A stretch of DNA of 64,000 bases from Petrotoga olearia DSM 13574 (GTDB lineage: Bacteria; Thermotogota; Thermotogae; Petrotogales; Petrotogaceae), in NCBI RefSeq assembly GCF_002895525.1, contig NZ_AZRL01000004.1:191429-255428 (forward strand). Direction: 5' to 3'. Below, in pieces: positions 43,757-51,292 of the stretch. Position numbers and translations under genes: made by a program. The stretch's first letter is position 1; each line of letters begins with the position of its first letter. Below the pieces are notes generated by a model. That model did no database searches, was not told the DNA's origin, and saw nothing but the letters and a program-made list of their open reading frames with translations.

Positions 43757-45445
43757 TTGATGAAAAAGCTTATCTTTCTATTCTTGCTAATAATTCTAGC
43801 AATAAATTTATTTTCTGAAGAAGCTATTTTTATATCTCAAAACAACCCTCCTCTCAGTATGGAAGCTATCAAAAATCAAGATTATTTTTATATTAATGTT
43901 GAACATCTTTCCAAATATGATAGTATGGTAATGAATCGCACTTCTAGAATAATGTATATCATATACAATAAAAATGTCTTGGAAATTAGTTTGAACGATT
44001 ATTACTCTAAAATAAACTTTATAAACAAGTACAATGATTCCGTACTGATTGTTGATGAAAGTGTATATATAAGGGAAGATGTTTTATCAATATTCTTACA
44101 GTTAAACAAATTTAAAGATATTAATACAATTTTCTTCTATTCGGAAATTCCGAAAATAACTAACTTCACTGTAAGTACAAGTGAGATAAAAATTGAATTT
44201 AATTCGTACCTCTCAGAAGATTCCATAACTTTAACTAAAATAGCAAAAGACGGAGATTACTTGTTAAGCTTAAAACCCGTGGCGCCTATGGAAAGAATTC
44301 CAAATAACATAGATTATTCATACTCAAACAATACTGCTTATTTAAGGTTCAAGAGTGATTTCAATTATGATGTTAATTTAAACGGAAAAAATTTATCCAT
44401 CATTATAGATAAAAAAGCTACTTCCACAAGTACAGAAACGGACAAAACTACATCCGAAAATAAAGGGTTTCATTACATTGAAAGAACAGAAGAATTAAAC
44501 GGGCAAAGGTTAAAAATTTACCAATTAATTGTTGATCCAAAAAGATATCAAATTAAAGTTGATTTGAATAATTTAGGAACACGTTCCGATGTGTATTCAT
44601 TTTTAAAAGATAAGAACCCAATCTTTTCCGTTAACGCTTCTTTTTTCGATCCTCAAACTTTGGAACCCGTAGGGAATATAATATCCGAAGGCACTCTATT
44701 ACATTTGAGTTCTTATTCAAGACCTGCATTAATTATAGGGCCAAATTTTCTAGACATCGACTATATTAAACTAGAATACCAAATAAATATTGATAACCTA
44801 CTCTTTTGGATAAAATCCATTAATTCTACCTGGAAAGGAGACGTTAAATTATATACTCATCATTATAAAGGAAGCATCACTGAAACAGAAGATGATTATG
44901 TTTTTCTCTTGATCGATGAAAATAATCGGATTGTATCAAAAAGCAGAAAAACTCCTTCGGAAGGGGAAAAATTAATACTTATAGATAAAAAATATGAAAA
45001 ATACATGGAAAATATATCTTTAGGAACAAAAGTTAATTTCACTCTTAATAAAAGCGAAAATTTGTCAATAGATCCTGCTTTACTTTTAGAGGGAGGACCT
45101 ATATTAATACATTCCAAATACACACAAGACCAACTAGATGCCGAAAAGAAAAGTTACTCCAATGGAATAATTTATGGTAAAGCTCCCAGAACTGTGGTAG
45201 CAATAGATAAAGACGGGAATATTAATTTAATGGTCATTGAAGGACTTGATAATCCCGAAACAGGTCTTACATACGATGAAACAAGAAACTTGCTCTTTAA
45301 AATTGGCGAGTTTGAAGTAGCAATGATGCTAGATGGTGGTAGTTCTTCTATAGTATATTACAAGGGCGAGATACAAAATTTCAAAAACGGAAAAACACGC
45401 AATTATATCCCTGTACTTTTAAGTGTTTACGAAAAAATGCCGTAG
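43757..45445 (+). CDS. Secreted NAGPA-domain (phosphodiester glycosidase-like) protein
   Basis: A 562-residue exported protein. A signal peptide (MMKKLIFLFLLIILAINLFS) is followed by a beta-rich N-terminal half similar to AMIN/copper-amine-oxidase-N-like cell-wall modules and a C-terminal NAGPA (DUF2233) domain: NASFFDPQTLEPVGNIISEG near residue 295, APRTVVAIDKDGNINLMVIEG near 480 and MMLDGGSSSIVYYKGE near 525. Bacterial members are linked to exopolysaccharide or cell-wall glycan metabolism. TTG 43757 or ATG 43760 follows GGAGG. Confidence 0.8.
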   Translation: MMKKLIFLFLLIILAINLFSEEAIFISQNNPPLSMEAIKNQDYFYINVEHLSKYDSMVMNRTSRIMYIIYNKNVLEISLNDYYSKINFINKYNDSVLIVDESVYIREDVLSIFLQLNKFKDINTIFFYSEIPKITNFTVSTSEIKIEFNSYLSEDSITLTKIAKDGDYLLSLKPVAPMERIPNNIDYSYSNNTAYLRFKSDFNYDVNLNGKNLSIIIDKKATSTSTETDKTTSENKGFHYIERTEELNGQRLKIYQLIVDPKRYQIKVDLNNLGTRSDVYSFLKDKNPIFSVNASFFDPQTLEPVGNIISEGTLLHLSSYSRPALIIGPNFLDIDYIKLEYQINIDNLLFWIKSINSTWKGDVKLYTHHYKGSITETEDDYVFLLIDENNRIVSKSRKTPSEGEKLILIDKKYEKYMENISLGTKVNFTLNKSENLSIDPALLLEGGPILIHSKYTQDQLDAEKKSYSNGIIYGKAPRTVVAIDKDGNINLMVIEGLDNPETGLTYDETRNLLFKIGEFEVAMMLDGGSSSIVYYKGEIQNFKNGKTRNYIPVLLSVYEKMP

Positions 45446-45477
45446 TTAAGAAATAGATTAAGAATGGAGGGGTAACA

Positions 45478-47550
45478 TTGAGCGAATACAAAGCTGAAAA
45501 AAAGAGGATCGTAGGATTCTTTGGGCATCACGGGTGTGGTAAAACTACCCTTATGGATGATGTGCTTGTAAATATTGGATTAACTGATAGAATAGGTCAA
45601 AGACATTTAGACAAGGATCCCGTTGAAAAAGAAAAAGGAGCAACGTTTTCGAACCACATTTTTTCGTTCGATTTAGATGATTCAAGGATCTACTTTTTTG
45701 ATACCCCGGGATCTTTAGACTTTATAGGAGATATACAAATAGCTTTAAACGCCGTTGACAACGTAGTTATCGTGATAAATGCTTCTTCTGGTGTGGAAGT
45801 AACAACAGAAAGAATTTGGAATATGGCAAGAGAATTAAATAAACCAATCGTATTTTATGTAAACCAAATGGATAAAGAAGGAGTCAACTTTGGAAACTTA
45901 GTTCAGGAACTTAAAGAAAGTTTTGAAGACGAAATAAGAATAGTTCCTTTCCAGGTTCCCATAGGCGAAGGTCCCGATTTTAAGGGTGTTATAAATCTTT
46001 TATCAAATGAAGTTTTTACATATGAAGAAGGAACAGGCAAATTTTCTAAACAAACCGAAATTCCAGATAACGCCAAAGATTATTTGGAAAGGTTCCATTC
46101 TGAAATAATAGAAGATATTGTTGAAACCAACGAAGAACTCCTGGAAAAATATTTTGAATCAGGAGAAGAAAATCTAAGCCCAGAAGAGTTAATTTCCGCA
46201 CTTCATAAAGCATACGATGAAGATAAAATAATTCCTGTATTCATTGGATCCGCTTTAAAAAATATTGGATTTGATCAATTGATAAAGGCTTTAATCAGTT
46301 TCGGAATGACACCACTTGAAAGAAAATTTTACAGTGAAGAAGGCAATGAAATTTCTTCCCAGGAAAACGGTCAATTTCTAGGTATCATCGTTAAAAATGA
46401 CGTAGACCCATTCGTTGGGAAACTCACTTATCTAAGAGTTATTAGCGGTTCTTTAAAAGCAGGTTCTAGTATCTATATTGTTGAAGAATCCACAAGGGAA
46501 AAAATCTCCCATATAAATATACCCAGATTTGATAAGAACGAAGAAGTAGAAGAAGCTAGCGTTGGTGATATCTTAGTTATACCTAAACTAAAATCAAGTA
46601 AGATAAATCAAACTGTATCCAGTGAAGAAACATCAAATAGGTTGAAATTACCAGAATTTCCGGAACCAATGATATCTAAGTCCATCGCTCCTAATTCAAA
46701 AAATGAGATAGACAAAATTACTGAATCTTTAGCAAAAATAGCCGAATCAGATCCAACATTTAAATGGGAATTCGATTCGGAAACAGGCGAAACCGTTATC
46801 AGTGGAATGGGAACCATTCACTTAGAAATAATGATAGAGAAGTTGAAAAAGAATTTCGGCATTGATTTTGAGGTAGGAAAACCAAAAATTGCATATAAAG
46901 AAACCATAAGAAGTAAATCCCAGGCAGAATACAAACACAAAAAACAAACTGGAGGTCATGGTCAATACGGTCACGTTAAAATAGAAATTGAACCCCTAGA
47001 AAGAGGAAAAGGTTATGAATTTGTTGATAAAATCGTTGGAGGCGTCATACCAAAAAATTTCATACCATCTGTAGACAAAGGAATTAGAGAAGCCATAAAA
47101 AAAGGTGTTTTAGCTGGTTTTCCGGTTGTGGATATTCGGGTTACACTTTTTGATGGTTCTTACCATGAAGTCGACTCTTCAGATATTTCATTTCAAATAG
47201 CTGCAAGACACGCATTTAAAATAGCTATGGAAAATGATAGCCCGGTTATTTTAGAACCAATTATGCATGTTGAAATATTCTTACCCACTGAAAACACTGG
47301 TGACGTTATTGGTGAAGTTACAGCAAAAAGGGGAAGGCCCTTAGGAATGGAATCAGTAGGGAAAGGATACGATAAGATAGTAGCTGAAATCCCATTGGCT
47401 GAAATGTTGGATTTTTCACCTCGCCTTAGTTCTATCTCCTCAGGAAAAGGCTATTTTAACATGAAATTTTCCCACTATTCTGAAGTGAGCCCTGATATCC
47501 AAAACAAAATAATAGAAGAAAGAAAAAGAGAAGAAGAATTACAAAAATAA
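45478..47550 (+). CDS. Elongation factor G-like translation GTPase (EF-G paralogue)
   Basis: 690 residues with all five EF-G domains but divergent G motifs: P-loop GHHGCGKTT instead of GHVDAGKTT, switch 1 EKEKGATF instead of ERGITI, then DTPGSLDF and NQMDKEG. Domain IV begins KQTGGHGQYGHVKIE and carries the conserved GVIPKNFIPSVDKGI; the C-terminus is basic and glutamate-rich. This matches the group of EF-G-like proteins that coexist with canonical fusA in Thermotogota and many Firmicutes and whose role is not settled (recycling or stress). TTG start with GGAGGGG. Ends at a strong terminator. Confidence 0.85.
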   Translation: MSEYKAEKKRIVGFFGHHGCGKTTLMDDVLVNIGLTDRIGQRHLDKDPVEKEKGATFSNHIFSFDLDDSRIYFFDTPGSLDFIGDIQIALNAVDNVVIVINASSGVEVTTERIWNMARELNKPIVFYVNQMDKEGVNFGNLVQELKESFEDEIRIVPFQVPIGEGPDFKGVINLLSNEVFTYEEGTGKFSKQTEIPDNAKDYLERFHSEIIEDIVETNEELLEKYFESGEENLSPEELISALHKAYDEDKIIPVFIGSALKNIGFDQLIKALISFGMTPLERKFYSEEGNEISSQENGQFLGIIVKNDVDPFVGKLTYLRVISGSLKAGSSIYIVEESTREKISHINIPRFDKNEEVEEASVGDILVIPKLKSSKINQTVSSEETSNRLKLPEFPEPMISKSIAPNSKNEIDKITESLAKIAESDPTFKWEFDSETGETVISGMGTIHLEIMIEKLKKNFGIDFEVGKPKIAYKETIRSKSQAEYKHKKQTGGHGQYGHVKIEIEPLERGKGYEFVDKIVGGVIPKNFIPSVDKGIREAIKKGVLAGFPVVDIRVTLFDGSYHEVDSSDISFQIAARHAFKIAMENDSPVILEPIMHVEIFLPTENTGDVIGEVTAKRGRPLGMESVGKGYDKIVAEIPLAEMLDFSPRLSSISSGKGYFNMKFSHYSEVSPDIQNKIIEERKREEELQK

Positions 47551-47572
47551 AATGGGGCTTTGCCCCATTTTT
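47551..47572 (+). terminator. Terminator after EF-G-like gene
   Basis: AATGGGGC (47551-47558), TTT loop and GCCCCATT (47562-47569), preceded by A-rich and followed by T-rich sequence. Overlaps the first bases after the TAA. Confidence 0.88.
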
Positions 47573-47580
47573 AAATAGTT

Positions 47581-47698
47581 TTTGCTGATTTGTGCAAAAT
47601 GGTTCTTTAAGTTTGCCGCATTGTGCAAACAATGTTTTTTTTGCAGCTTTGTGCAAAATGGTTCTTTAAGTTTGCCGTAGTGTGCAAACTATGTTTTT
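47581..47698 (+). repeat. Two tandem copies of a 59-bp repeat
   Basis: Copies at 47581-47639 and 47640-47698 share the long block from GTGCAAAATGG to GTTTGCCG unchanged and differ at about ten positions elsewhere. Each copy contains two (T)TGTGCAAA motifs 31 bases apart, giving four in all (47590, 47621, 47649, 47681 approximately), and a hairpin around the second motif. No frame crosses both copies. It lies between the EF-G terminator and the cobalamin adenosyltransferase gene. Confidence 0.85.
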
Positions 47699-47727
47699 AA
47701 ATGATTTTGACCTTGATTTTGGGGATC

Positions 47728-47748
47728 TTAAGGGGCGAAGCCCCTTAA
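47728..47748 (+). repeat. Perfect GC-rich hairpin before cobalamin gene
   Basis: TTAAGGGGC (47728-47736), GAA loop and GCCCCTTAA (47740-47748). The stem is terminator-like but no T-run follows. It may be an attenuator or part of a dispersed hairpin family; the core GGGGCGAAG also occurs in the GC-rich repeat at 20103-20134. Confidence 0.6.
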
Positions 47749-47789
47749 TGTTAGACAGTCTCTTAAACAATAAAAAGGAGGAATACACC

Positions 47790-48317
47790 GTGTCTATTTC
47801 AACCAAAACAGGTGATAAGGGTGAAACTTCCCTTTGGAGTGGAGAAAGAGTTTCAAAAGACGACATAAGGGTTGAAGCCTACGGTACCGTAGATGAATTA
47901 AACGCATTCCTTTCAGAGACAAATTATTATTTAAAATCTCATCAGGTAAAAAAAATAATAAACGAGGTACAAAATGATTTATTCAAAGTAGCCGGAGAGT
48001 TAGCTTCCAAAAGCAAACCATATAAATATCCAATTCAAGAAGAAGATGTCCTTAAAATTACCAATTATGTTTATGCATTTGAAAATAGGTTGAATTTAAA
48101 GGGTTTCGTTATACCGGGAAAAACATTGCAATCTGCAAAGTTAGACATTTGCAGAACTATAGCTCGAAGAGCAGAAAGACGAATAATCGCTTTAGATAAA
48201 AAAGAACCGGTACCGGAACCATTAAAGAAATATGTAAATCGATTATCTGATTTGTTGTTCATATTAGCCCGTTTTGAAGAGTACATAGAAGATAAAATTG
48301 AATTTAAAAAATGGTGA
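47790..48317 (+). CDS. Cob(I)alamin adenosyltransferase, PduO type
   Basis: Transfers the adenosyl group of ATP to cob(I)alamin, making coenzyme B12. 175 residues. The N-terminal ATP-binding motif is STKTGDKGETSLW, with the family's VEAYGTVDELNAFLS near residue 28 and the second conserved block FVIPGKTLQSAKLDICRTIA-RRAERR near 110. GTG 47790 follows AAGGAGG; the open frame extends upstream across the 59-bp repeat only by chance. It is followed by the YlxP-like gene 10 bases later. No other cobalamin genes or B12 riboswitch are seen. Confidence 0.92.
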   Translation: MSISTKTGDKGETSLWSGERVSKDDIRVEAYGTVDELNAFLSETNYYLKSHQVKKIINEVQNDLFKVAGELASKSKPYKYPIQEEDVLKITNYVYAFENRLNLKGFVIPGKTLQSAKLDICRTIARRAERRIIALDKKEPVPEPLKKYVNRLSDLLFILARFEEYIEDKIEFKKW

Positions 48318-48327
48318 GGTTATTAAG

Positions 48328-48609
48328 ATGTTCTGCATCAAATTAGAATTGAAAATTAGGTTATTTGGGATCAACTCTTTGAAAGACAAAAGATCGGTAG
48401 TGAAAACACTGATAAACTCTCTAAGAAAAAAGTATAATGTGTGTGCTTTAGAGGGAAATTATAACGATTCTAAAAATTACTTGGGAATATTCGTCTCGTC
48501 GTTAAGCCAAAGTAGAGATTACTTACTAAACCTTATTGAGCAAATTGAGAATGATATCGAACTTAATTATGGTTTAGAAATCGAAAAGGAAGACTACTTA
48601 ATTTTTTAA
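48328..48609 (+). CDS. DUF503 / YlxP-like protein
   Basis: A 93-residue protein with the DUF503 signature LRLFGINSLKDKRSVVK-type segment (seen as IRLFGINSLKDKRSVVKTL) followed by LRKKYNVCALE. YlxP-like proteins have a ferredoxin-like fold and in Bacillus lie in the nusA-infB-rbfA operon, but their role is unclear. ATG 48328 with GGTGAGG is chosen over a TTG at 48298 that lies inside the previous gene. The gene sits tightly between the adenosyltransferase and the YqeK-like gene. Confidence 0.82.
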   Translation: MFCIKLELKIRLFGINSLKDKRSVVKTLINSLRKKYNVCALEGNYNDSKNYLGIFVSSLSQSRDYLLNLIEQIENDIELNYGLEIEKEDYLIF

Positions 48610-48643
48610 TAGTTAATTTACTATGAAGGCAGGAGGCACTAAT

Positions 48644-49216
48644 TTGGATTTAACTAACATTATAGAAGAATTAAAAAAGTATTTAAAAATAACTATAAAG
48701 TCAAAAAAAAGATTAGAACATATCTACAACGTTGCTGATTTCTCTAAAAAATTAGCCCAAATCCACGAACTTCCTGTAGAAAAAGTCGAAGTTGCAGCGT
48801 TGGGACACGATTTATTTCGAGATGTTGACCCAAACAGGTTAATCAAATTGGCGAGGTTTTATAAAATTCCACTCGATAAGTTCGATAAAAATCGTCCGAT
48901 TCTCTTGCATGGCAAGATAAGTGCGGAATTTTTGAAAAGGAAGTTTTATATAGATGAAGATATATACCAAGCTATATATTATCACACAAGTGGTTATGAA
49001 AAAATGGGGGATATAGGAAAGGCACTTGTTATTTCTGATTCAGCCGGAGATGACAGGGATTTTGAAGGCGTTGAAGAACTAAGAAAGGTATCATACACAT
49101 CTTTGAATGAAGGATACAAATTGGTGATAAAAAACAAAATAAGCTACGCCTTAGCTAAAGAGAGATATATATTAGAAGATACATATAAGACATGGAACAC
49201 ACTCTGTCAAATTTGA
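48644..49216 (+). CDS. YqeK-like HD-domain Np4A hydrolase
   Basis: A 190-residue HD-domain protein. RLEHIYNVADFSKKLAQIH, VAALGHDLFRDVD, ILLHGKISAEFLKRKFYI, AIYYHTSGYEKMGDIGKALV and SDSAGDDRDFEGVEELR follow the YqeK pattern, whose members hydrolyse diadenosine tetraphosphate symmetrically. The metal ligands H, HD, H, H and D appear to be kept. TTG 48644 follows AGGAGG by seven bases; ATG 48623 precedes that SD. In other bacteria yqeK lies near nadD; here it follows the YlxP-like gene. Confidence 0.8.
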   Translation: MDLTNIIEELKKYLKITIKSKKRLEHIYNVADFSKKLAQIHELPVEKVEVAALGHDLFRDVDPNRLIKLARFYKIPLDKFDKNRPILLHGKISAEFLKRKFYIDEDIYQAIYYHTSGYEKMGDIGKALVISDSAGDDRDFEGVEELRKVSYTSLNEGYKLVIKNKISYALAKERYILEDTYKTWNTLCQI

Positions 49217-49226
49217 TAAATTAGAA

Positions 49227-50063
49227 TTAATTTCCACCTAAGCCATATTCGTTTTCTCTGTTATCCAACACATAAATTCTATTACTAGAAGGTAAAAATA
49301 CCAATGGATCATAATTTGCATAAGCATTTTTAACTTCAAAATGTAGGTGAGGTCCCGTACTTAAACCTGTATTCCCTACTCTTGCGATCATTTCTCCCTT
49401 CTCAACATATTGGCCTTCATACACATTTATTTGAGAGAGATGTCCGTAAACATAAGAATTATTGTAAGATTCTATTTCAACCATCAAACCATATCCGCCG
49501 TTTACACCAACGAATTTTACTTTTCCAGCTTCAACGGAAAAAACTGGTGTGCCAATAGGTGCCGCAAGATCAATTCCTTCATGAAAAGAATGCTCTTTAG
49601 TTATAGGATGGACTCTCCCTCCATATAGGGAAGAAATAGTACCATAAACCGGCCAGATTATCTTTTTTTCGTTGTTGAAACCTTTTCCTACAACACTTTT
49701 AGGGATAAAAAGTTTTTGATTAACAAAAATAGTTGTTGTATCAAGATTGTTAGCTTTAACTATATCAGAAACGCTTGTGAAAAACAACCTAGCAATATAA
49801 GTTAAGTTATCTCCCCTTTTAACTTCATAGAGATACCCTTCTGGTTGAGGAATTAACATTACTTGTCCAACTTTTAAATTTTTGGGAGATAAATTCGGAT
49901 TCCAATCCAAAATAGTAGAAATAGATACGTTATACTTAATAGAAATACTATACAATGTTTCGTTACTTTGAACTTGATGTTCAACAATAGAATAAGACGA
50001 GAAGCCTACTACAACCAAAATTACGATAACAAAGAATAACGCTATCCTTTTAAGGATGTCCAA
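49227..50063 (-). CDS. LysM-M23 cell-wall endopeptidase
   Basis: A 278-residue exported peptidoglycan hydrolase. An N-terminal signal anchor (RIALFFVIVILVVVGFSSY), two LysM repeats (VQSNETLYSISIKYNVSIST and VKRGDNLTYIARLFFTSVSD), then a lysostaphin-type M23 domain with zinc ligands in HEGIDLAAPIGTPV and HLHFEV near the C-terminus, plus VYGHLSQINV. It cuts stem-peptide bridges or acts as an activator if degenerate; all ligands are present. TTG 50063 follows GGGGGAGG. The gene is convergent with the YqeK-like gene. Confidence 0.92.
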   Translation of the reverse strand: MDILKRIALFFVIVILVVVGFSSYSIVEHQVQSNETLYSISIKYNVSISTILDWNPNLSPKNLKVGQVMLIPQPEGYLYEVKRGDNLTYIARLFFTSVSDIVKANNLDTTTIFVNQKLFIPKSVVGKGFNNEKKIIWPVYGTISSLYGGRVHPITKEHSFHEGIDLAAPIGTPVFSVEAGKVKFVGVNGGYGLMVEIESYNNSYVYGHLSQINVYEGQYVEKGEMIARVGNTGLSTGPHLHFEVKNAYANYDPLVFLPSSNRIYVLDNRENEYGLGGN

Positions 50064-50113
50064 AAATCTTCCTCCCCCTAATAGCTCAACAAATGAATAA
50101 CAAATTTCTTATA

Positions 50114-50122
50114 ATTATACCA
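50114..50122 (-). promoter_or_regulatory. Extended -10 promoter of LysM-M23 gene
   Basis: TGGTATAAT on the - strand, about 50 bases before the TTG start. The same extended -10 block is found twice in the 61,965-61,989 palindrome and at 62084. Confidence 0.5.
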
Positions 50123-50200
50123 TATGATGATTCCTCCCATGGTTAAAAATAAATTAATAATTTCTAAATTAACTTTCTCTTATTTTGATTCTTCTAATCA

Positions 50201-50229
50201 TTGACATCACTTAAAATTGGTGCTAGAAT
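50201..50229 (+). promoter_or_regulatory. Promoter of phosphate transporter gene
   Basis: TTGACA (50201-50206) and TAGAAT (50224-50229) with a 17-base spacer, about 100 bases before the start codon. Confidence 0.7.
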
Positions 50230-50328
50230 AGAACAATCTTATTCGAGAAAAGCCTACGATTGCCAATATGGTAAAAATGGGCTTTAATTTTTTAAATATC
50301 TTCAAAAAGCGGGGGGAATATTTGTAAT

Positions 50329-51261
50329 ATGCTTATATTTTACTTAATTCCAGCTATTTTGTTGGGATGGTCCCTAGGTTCCAACAATTCTTCCAATATA
50401 TTTGGACCAGCCGTGGTTTCTGGACTGGTTTCATACAAAAGAGCTATTATAATATCTGCATTTTTTGTTTTAGTCGGTTCCGTTGTTGGAGGTAGAAATG
50501 GATTAAATACCTTGGGAGCTTTGACCAATTTAAATGTTGAACTACTATCATTAGCTTTATTTTGTGCTTTTTTAACGATGATATTAATGAGTTTCATTGG
50601 GCTTCCTACATCTGCTACCCAGGCTGTTGTGGGAGCTCTTATTGGAATAAGTATTCTAAAAGGAGAATTCAACTCAGCTATTTTAACAAGAATTTTCATT
50701 TCTTGGATATTTACACCGATTGGTGCCTTAATATTCGCTTTTATATTATATAGACTTTTAGCACTAATATTTAGAAAATTTTTGGGTGTCGCTACCCAAG
50801 ATAGGTTCTTAAAAATACTAACTTGGATCGCTATTTGTTATAGCGCATACTCATTAGGAGCTAACAACGTTGCGAACGTTACTGGAGTATTTGCAAACGT
50901 TTTATTCACTCCATTTCTTTTACTAATTATAGGTGGTTCATCGATAGCTGTAGGAATTTTATCTACCAACCAAAAGGTTTTGTATACCGTAGGGAAAGGG
51001 ATTATCGAATTGGATCATTTTTCATCATCTGTATCGATTTTGGGGGCAGGGGTTACCTTGTGGATCTACTCTTTAATTGGTATTCCTATCAGTGCTGCAC
51101 AGGCTACAATAGGTGCTATTGTGGGTGTTGGATTAGCAGCAGGTACTAGAACTTTTGATACGAACACGATAATGAAAGTAATATTTGGTTGGGTAGGAAC
51201 ACCTATGATTTCTGGAATTATTTCCCTTATAGTATTATTTCTAATTCAATTATTATTTTAA
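50329..51261 (+). CDS. pit: Inorganic phosphate transporter, PiT family
   Basis: A 310-residue cation-coupled phosphate permease with about ten transmembrane helices. The family's duplicated signature is present as GSNNSSNIFGPAV near residue 17 and GANNVANVTGVFA near 180, and each half ends with a TSATQAVVGALIG / SAAQATIGAIVGVG block. Start ATG 50329 behind GGGGGG. Transcribed from its own promoter and ended by a terminator shared with the convergent Mbx operon. No phoU-like gene is adjacent, although many pit genes have one. Confidence 0.92.
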   Translation: MLIFYLIPAILLGWSLGSNNSSNIFGPAVVSGLVSYKRAIIISAFFVLVGSVVGGRNGLNTLGALTNLNVELLSLALFCAFLTMILMSFIGLPTSATQAVVGALIGISILKGEFNSAILTRIFISWIFTPIGALIFAFILYRLLALIFRKFLGVATQDRFLKILTWIAICYSAYSLGANNVANVTGVFANVLFTPFLLLIIGGSSIAVGILSTNQKVLYTVGKGIIELDHFSSSVSILGAGVTLWIYSLIGIPISAAQATIGAIVGVGLAAGTRTFDTNTIMKVIFGWVGTPMISGIISLIVLFLIQLLF

Positions 51262-51264
51262 AAA

Positions 51265-51291
51265 AGGGGAGCACAATACTCCCCTCTATTT
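51265..51291. terminator. Bidirectional terminator between pit and Mbx operon
   Basis: AGGGGAG (51265-51271) and CTCCCCT (51279-51285), seven-base loop, A-run on the left and T-rich on the right, lying between two convergent genes. Confidence 0.85.
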
Positions 51292-51292
51292 T

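Noticed and set aside
47573..47789. Cobalamin riboswitch before the adenosyltransferase gene
   Set aside because: The gap is only about 215 bases, filled mostly by the 59-bp repeat, and I see no B12-box-like GCCACTG or four-way junction pattern.
47682..47790. Earlier start of the cobalamin adenosyltransferase gene
   Set aside because: The in-frame extension crosses the repeat and the GC-rich hairpin and gives no family similarity; the GTG at 47790 with AAGGAGG fits the known N-terminus.
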